A stretch of DNA of 64,000 nucleotides from JALORV01 sp963703945. Its GTDB lineage: Bacteria; Pseudomonadota; Gammaproteobacteria; Burkholderiales; Burkholderiaceae_F. The translations under genes and the position numbers were made by a program. Positions 59,628 to 64,000 of the stretch are shown here, piece after piece. Position 1 is the stretch's first letter. Each line of letters starts with the position of its first letter. Under the pieces are notes generated by a model. It saw only the letters and a list, made by a program, of their open reading frames with translations. It was not told the DNA's origin and did not search any database. The stretch lies in contig CAVPGM010000011.1 in the NCBI GenBank assembly GCA_963703945.1, positions 62,001 through 126,000 on the forward strand, read 5' to 3'.

Positions 59628-62600
59628 TCAGTTCTCGACCGCCAACACCAGCGCTGCCAGTGCGGCAATCGCAGCCGGAATGCCGTAGCGCTCCCACTTC
59701 GACATTGAGTCACCCGGGATCACCTCGACGGGCACCGGAGAGAGTTCGATCACCCTTTCGGTGACCGAATTCTCGACCAGCCGTGTCAGCGAGTTCTTGC
59801 GCGCCGTCGCCATCACGATCTCGTCGCAATGCAGGCGTCGCGCCACATCCGCAATCACTTTTGCCCGGTCGCCCAGTTGCATGTGCACGGCATAGGGAAC
59901 GGAAAACTTGTCCAGCATCTCCTTGGCCGGGGCGAGTGCCTTCTCCGCCTGTTCATGGTGGTAATCGTGGCGGCTCTTGCTGCTCGTGAAGCGTGCGATA
60001 TCCCAAGAAAACGGCATCTGGACGTTGAGCAGGTGCACTTCCATCGACGTGTCGTTCATGAAGCGCTTGACGACTTCCTGCACGGCGAAGTGGTCATTGC
60101 GCGTGCCTCCAACTGGAACAAGGATCTTCAGCATGACGTTTGCTCCCGTGATTAGCTGCGCGGTTGGCGCGACACCCGTCGGTGACGTGACCGCAGCGGC
60201 GCTCGACGCGGCGGTCCGCTGCGCACCGTCACCGACCAATGCCTTCCGGCTGCGGAAGTAGACCTTGAGCAGTTCCATGGCGATGGGCGACGCGAAGAAG
60301 AAAGGCAGCATCAGAAGCCAGTCGCCCACAGTGAGCGGCACGGCGTCGAAGAACGGCGCGAGGAACGGCACATACACCACCGCGAGAACCAGCGCGAACG
60401 ACACAGCGACCGCCGCGACCATCCAGCGGTTCGAGAAGAAGCCAATCGAGAACACGCTGTGGAGTTCGGAGCGGGCAGCGAAGGCGCGGACAAGCTCCGA
60501 GGTGCACAGCGTCACGAAGGCCATCGTCTGTGCCGCCTCCAGGTGGCCTGGATAGCGCTGCATAGCGAGGTAGAACACTGCGAGGATCGCGACCATGTCC
60601 ACGATCCCCACGACACCGATGCCCACCGCCATGTCTCGGTTGATGACCGGTTCCTTCGGCGAGCGCGCCGGCTGCTTCATGATGTCGTCGTCGCCCTTTT
60701 CGAGCCCGAGCGCGAGCGCGGGTGCGCCGTCGCTCACGAGGTTGAGCCACAGAAGCTGCACGGGTCGCAGTGGCATCGGCATCCCGAACAGCATCGCCCC
60801 GAATACGATCAGGATCTCACCGACGTTGCAGGCGAGCAGGAAGTAGACGAACTTGCGGATGTTCGAGTAGATGATCCGCCCCTGCTCGATGGCGGCGACG
60901 ATGCTGGCGAAGTTGTCGTCGGTAAGCACCATGTCGGCGGTCTGCTTCGCGACGTCGGTGCCGGTGATGCCCATGGCCACGCCGATGTTGGCGCGCTTGA
61001 GCGCAGGTGCGTCGTTGACGCCGTCGCCGGTCATCGCCACCACGTGGTCGCGCGCCTTGAAGGCGTCGACGATGCGTGTCTTGTGCTGCGGCGATACGCG
61101 ACAGCACACGTCGAGCCGGTCAGCGCGCGTCGCGAGCTCCTCATCCGACAGTTTGTCGATCTCCGCGCCGGTGAGCACCAGCCCACCCGGCGTCCGCAGG
61201 CCGATGTCGCGCGCGATGGCCTCGGCCGTGTCCTTGTAGTCGCCGGTCACCATCACGGTCTTCAAGCCTGCACCCTTGGCCACTTTCAGGGCTTCGATCA
61301 CCTCCGGCCGAGGCGGGTCGATCATGCCGAGCAAGCCGACGAAGACGAGATCCGTCTCGACCGTCTCGGGGCTCACCTTCGAGGGAATCGCCTCCAGCGG
61401 CCGGAAGGCGACACCCAGCACACGGAGGGCATCGCTCGCCATGTCGCGGTTCTGGTCCAGAATCGTGCTGCGCATCGCGTGCGTGAGCTCGACGACCTGG
61501 CCGTCGTCCAGCATCGAACTGCATAGCCCCAGCACGACATCGGGAGCGCCCTTCACGATCGCCGCCAGCGGCGGGTAACTGAAGCCGGAGGGTGAAGCGC
61601 CGCCGCTTTCGTTGCGGTGAATCGTCGTCATGCGCTTGCGGTCCGAATCAAACGGAATCTCCTGCACGCGCGGCAACACCTTGGCGAATTCGTCCTGCAG
61701 GACTCCACTCTTTGCGGCCGCGACGATCATCGCGCCCTCCGTGGGGTCGCCGATGATGTTCCACGAGCGTGAGCCCGACTCGGCGGCGTGCTCTTCCAAC
61801 CGTGCGTCGTTGCAGGCGATCGCGCCTTGCAGCAGCGCTGTCGCATCGGGGCTGGTGCGCGGGTCGAAACGCTCCTCGCCCAGGAAGAACTCGCCCTTCG
61901 GGACGTAGCCCTCGCCGGAGATCCGGAAGCGGCGACCTCCGGCCCAGGCCTGGACCACCGTCATCTCGTTCTGCGTCAGGGTGCCCGTCTTGTCGGTGCA
62001 GATCACCGTGGCGCAGCCTAGGGTCTCCACCGCAGGCAGCTTCCGGATCAGCGCGTGGTGCTTGATCATCCGCTGCATCCCGAGGGCGAGGCAGATGGTC
62101 ACGATGGCGGGCAGACCCTCGGGTACTGCCGCGATAGCGAGGCTCACCGCGGTCATGAATAGATTGACGATGTCCTTGCGCTCCGCCTCTAGGTAGCTCA
62201 GCAGCCCGATATCCATCGCATCGGTGATGCGCGTGTCGCGGAAGAGGCCATACAGGAAGACGATCGCGCAGATCGCCAGGCAGGCAGTGCCCAGGACCTT
62301 GCCGAGGTGCTCGAGCTTCTTCTGCAAGGGGGTGCTTTCGTCCTCGAAGGACTGGATCATCTGCGCGATGAGGCCGATCTGCGTGGTCATCCCCGTGCCG
62401 GTGACGATGCCCTTGCCACGCCCGTAGGTGATCAGCGTGCCCATGAACACGGTGTTCCTGCGGTCGCCCAACGGGATTTCATTGTCCAGCAGCACCGCCG
62501 GGTCCTTGTCGACCGGCACCGATTCGCCAGTCAACGAGGCTTCTTCGACCTTGAGGTTGAAGCTCTCGACGAGACGAACGTCCGCCGGTACGAAGTTGCC

Positions 62601-63035
62601 GGCTTCCAGCACGACGATGTCGCCGCCGACGATTTCGCGACTCGGTATCGAGACATGACGGCCATCGCGGATGACCTGGGCGTTCGGAGCAGCCATCTTC
62701 TTGAGGGCTGCCAGAGCCTGCTCCGCCTTGGATTCCTGGATCACGCCCACCACGGCGTTCAGCACGACGATGACCATGATGGCGATGGAATCGACGTACT
62801 CGCCCAGCATCAGCGATACCAGCGCCGCGATCACGAGGATGATCACAAGGTAGTTGTTGAACTGGTCCCACAGCAGCGCCCAGAACCCCGGGCGAGGCCG
62901 TTCGGACAGTTCGTTGGCCCCGTGTGCGGCGAGGCGATTGCGCGCTTCCTGGTGCGTCAACCCATGCTCCAGGTGCGTCTCAAAGTCGGCAACGATCTGC
63001 TCGATTGGCTTGCCGTGCGGATCCCGATCTTGCAT
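59628..63035 (-). CDS. P2-type cation-transporting ATPase with C-terminal universal stress protein domain
   Basis: 1135 residues from the ATG at 63035, preceded by GGAGG eight bases away. Cation ATPase N-domain (HLEHGLTHQEARNRLAAHGANEL), actuator loop LTGESVPVDKD, membrane motif VPEGLPAIV, phosphorylation site D348 in CTDKTGTLT, and hinge GDGVNDAPALKRANIGVAM: the SERCA/PMR1-like class moving Ca2+ or Mn2+. After the last helices a short linker leads to a UspA domain from residue 968 (MLKILVPVGGTRND ... CDEIVMATARKNSLTRL ... PVPVEVIPG) and a final membrane helix. The Usp part has its own GGGAG and ATG (60134), so it may once have been, or still be, a separate gene. Confidence 0.9.
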   Translation of the reverse strand: MQDRDPHGKPIEQIVADFETHLEHGLTHQEARNRLAAHGANELSERPRPGFWALLWDQFNNYLVIILVIAALVSLMLGEYVDSIAIMVIVVLNAVVGVIQESKAEQALAALKKMAAPNAQVIRDGRHVSIPSREIVGGDIVVLEAGNFVPADVRLVESFNLKVEEASLTGESVPVDKDPAVLLDNEIPLGDRRNTVFMGTLITYGRGKGIVTGTGMTTQIGLIAQMIQSFEDESTPLQKKLEHLGKVLGTACLAICAIVFLYGLFRDTRITDAMDIGLLSYLEAERKDIVNLFMTAVSLAIAAVPEGLPAIVTICLALGMQRMIKHHALIRKLPAVETLGCATVICTDKTGTLTQNEMTVVQAWAGGRRFRISGEGYVPKGEFFLGEERFDPRTSPDATALLQGAIACNDARLEEHAAESGSRSWNIIGDPTEGAMIVAAAKSGVLQDEFAKVLPRVQEIPFDSDRKRMTTIHRNESGGASPSGFSYPPLAAIVKGAPDVVLGLCSSMLDDGQVVELTHAMRSTILDQNRDMASDALRVLGVAFRPLEAIPSKVSPETVETDLVFVGLLGMIDPPRPEVIEALKVAKGAGLKTVMVTGDYKDTAEAIARDIGLRTPGGLVLTGAEIDKLSDEELATRADRLDVCCRVSPQHKTRIVDAFKARDHVVAMTGDGVNDAPALKRANIGVAMGITGTDVAKQTADMVLTDDNFASIVAAIEQGRIIYSNIRKFVYFLLACNVGEILIVFGAMLFGMPMPLRPVQLLWLNLVSDGAPALALGLEKGDDDIMKQPARSPKEPVINRDMAVGIGVVGIVDMVAILAVFYLAMQRYPGHLEAAQTMAFVTLCTSELVRAFAARSELHSVFSIGFFSNRWMVAAVAVSFALVLAVVYVPFLAPFFDAVPLTVGDWLLMLPFFFASPIAMELLKVYFRSRKALVGDGAQRTAASSAAAVTSPTGVAPTAQLITGANVMLKILVPVGGTRNDHFAVQEVVKRFMNDTSMEVHLLNVQMPFSWDIARFTSSKSRHDYHHEQAEKALAPAKEMLDKFSVPYAVHMQLGDRAKVIADVARRLHCDEIVMATARKNSLTRLVENSVTERVIELSPVPVEVIPGDSMSKWERYGIPAAIAALAALVLAVEN

Positions 63036-63257
63036 GGCGTACACCTCCGTTGCGGCGAGTATCGTGCTGCGCAAGCGCGGAAGAAATTTGAACTTTGCAA
63101 CGCAATCCATTACGAATATGGAAAGCCGTCGACAATGTTTAATCGAAAGCGTTACGGTTCTTAATGGATGAACCTTGCGGTTTATTGCCCGGCGGACTTG
63201 AATTGGAGCCACGGCAATGCTAGAAACCGAATTGCGCTCCGTCTAACTGACTGGAAG
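63036..63257. other. Divergent gap, ATPase side
   Basis: About 220 bases between the ATPase start and the riboswitch aptamer. AT-richer near 63080-63170 than its surroundings, as expected for back-to-back promoters of the ATPase (minus) and the riboswitch-LysR transcript (plus). No convincing consensus boxes were found on either strand. Confidence 0.4.
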
Positions 63258-63263
63258 CGCCCC

Positions 63264-63423
63264 CAAAGGGGAGTAGCTTCGGTAGCCGGCTCGGCTACTG
63301 CTGTGCGGCCGTCAAGACGGGCTCGCGCCCCGGTCGCACCGGCATCTCAATATGCAAGCGAGACCTTTGCCCAGCGGGTGAAGGTGCGTCCTGGCGACGG
63401 CCTTCATCCCGAGGTGAAGGCCG
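63264..63423 (+). promoter_or_regulatory. yybP-ykoY (manganese) riboswitch in the leader of the LysR gene
   Basis: The two hallmark strings of the yybP-ykoY aptamer are present in order: GGGGAGTAGC (63268-63277) and GCGAGACC (63358-63365). P1 is CAAAGG (63264-63269) with CCTTTG (63364-63369); between are stems GTAGCCG/CGGCTAC (63282-63298) and CCGTC/GACGG (63309-63320) and GCAT/ATGC (near 63342-63355). Downstream, CCTTCATCC (63401-63409) can pair either with GGGTGAAGG (63376-63384) or, as CGGCCTTCA (63398-63406), with TGAAGGCCG (63415-63423): two exclusive stems suited to an expression platform. The family senses Mn2+. It faces the LysR gene, not the ATPase. Confidence 0.82.
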
Positions 63424-63477
63424 CTTTGCACTCGGGGCACGGCGGCATGGCAACACACTACGTCGTCGGAGCGTGCC

Positions 63478-64000
63478 ATGTCAGATCCAAGCATCCAGCG
63501 CTATCTCCGGCACGGAACGCTGCCCCAATTGCGCCTCTTCGAGGCCAGTGCGCGCCTTGGCAGCTTTACCCGTGCCGCCCAGGAACTGCACATGTCTGCG
63601 CCGGCCGCTTCGGTGCAGATGAAGAAGCTTTCCGAGACGGTAGGCGTGCCGCTCTTCGAGCAGGTGGGCAAGCGCATCTACCTGACCGACGCGGGTCATC
63701 GGCTTCACGAGAGTTGCCAGGAGGTGTTTCGCGTGTTGATGGCTCTCGAAGCCAGCCTCGCCGGCATGCGGGCCGTCGAGTCGGGCCGGCTGCGGCTGGC
63801 GGTCAGCACGACGGGCATGTGCTTCGCCCCGCGGTTGCTCGGCGCTTTCGTTGAACTCTATCCCGGTGTCGAGACATCGATGCAGGCACACAACCGCCAG
63901 ACACTCATCAAGCGGCTCACGAACAATGAGGACGACCTCTATCTTTTCGCCGACGCGCCGGAGATGGAAGACGTTGTGGCGCAGGAGTTGCTGGCCAATC
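63478..64000 (+). CDS. LysR-family transcriptional regulator, CbbR-like (partial, runs off the window)
   Basis: 174 codons are visible from the ATG at 63478, with CGGAG six bases upstream. The N-terminal helix-turn-helix reads LPQLRLFEASARLGSFTRAAQE, LHMSAPAASVQMKKLSETVGVPLFEQVGKRIYLTDAG, close to CbbR-type LysR proteins. The effector-binding domain begins at SGRLRLAVSTTGMC and FVELYPGVE. LysR regulators often control the divergent neighbour, here the P-type ATPase. Its transcript begins with a Mn riboswitch, a rare arrangement. Confidence 0.93.
   Translation, partial: MSDPSIQRYLRHGTLPQLRLFEASARLGSFTRAAQELHMSAPAASVQMKKLSETVGVPLFEQVGKRIYLTDAGHRLHESCQEVFRVLMALEASLAGMRAVESGRLRLAVSTTGMCFAPRLLGAFVELYPGVETSMQAHNRQTLIKRLTNNEDDLYLFADAPEMEDVVAQELLAN

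Noticed and set aside
63168..63854. 228-residue plus-strand frame over the riboswitch and the LysR start
   Set aside because: It overlaps both in the wrong frame; the LysR frame from 63478 has clear homology.

Overview
The window is a high-GC chromosomal segment from a betaproteobacterium, most likely of the Burkholderiales or a close relative. The evidence is the gene order mrcA-cyaY-lptM-lysA at the left edge, the order tRNA(Tyr,Gly,Thr)-tuf-tRNA(Trp)-secE-nusG-rplKAJL-rpoBC followed by rpsLG-fusA-tuf and the S10, spc and alpha ribosomal clusters, the extended S3 tail, and the Mg-type HemB. No phage, insertion sequence or CRISPR array was seen.

Layout. 1-8.9 kb holds housekeeping genes: the end of a penicillin-binding protein 1A, cyaY, a small lipoprotein, lysA, guaC, a diheme cytochrome c4-like protein, engB, hemB, a frameshifted corA, cutA and a two-gene ABC-2 exporter. 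8.9-42.5 kb, all on the minus strand, is the translation and transcription super-cluster. Read in the direction of transcription (right to left) it runs: promoter, three tRNAs, tuf, tRNA-Trp, secE, nusG, rplK, rplA, rplJ, rplL, rpoB, rpoC, terminator, promoter, rpsL, rpsG, fusA, tuf, rpsJ to rpsQ, an internal spc promoter, rplN to rpmJ, rpsM, rpsK, rpsD, rpoA, rplQ, terminator. 42.7-47.2 kb holds a GNAT acetyltransferase, a LytTR response regulator with its histidine kinase, a small membrane protein and a four-EF-hand secreted protein. 47.3-59.6 kb is a type II secretion locus: gspC divergent from gspGHIJKLMNDEF. 59.6-64 kb holds a P2-type cation ATPase joined in frame to a universal stress protein domain, divergent from a LysR-family regulator. 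The leader of the LysR gene carries a strong match to the yybP-ykoY manganese riboswitch.

How it fits together. The minus-strand block makes ribosomes, RNA polymerase core, elongation factors and part of the Sec translocon (SecY, SecE). Most of its gaps hold GC-rich hairpins. The gsp locus encodes most of a type II secretion system; its secretin has an unusual proline/alanine linker and a C-terminal SPOR-like domain. The right edge looks like a metal-response module: Mn riboswitch, LysR regulator and cation ATPase-Usp.

Data quality. Single-base insertions interrupt rpsM, rplF, rpoB and corA, and the rplO tail also looks shifted. Three of these genes are normally essential and look single-copy within this window, so consensus errors in the assembly are the most likely cause. 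Coordinates for these genes span the intended reading frame across the shift.
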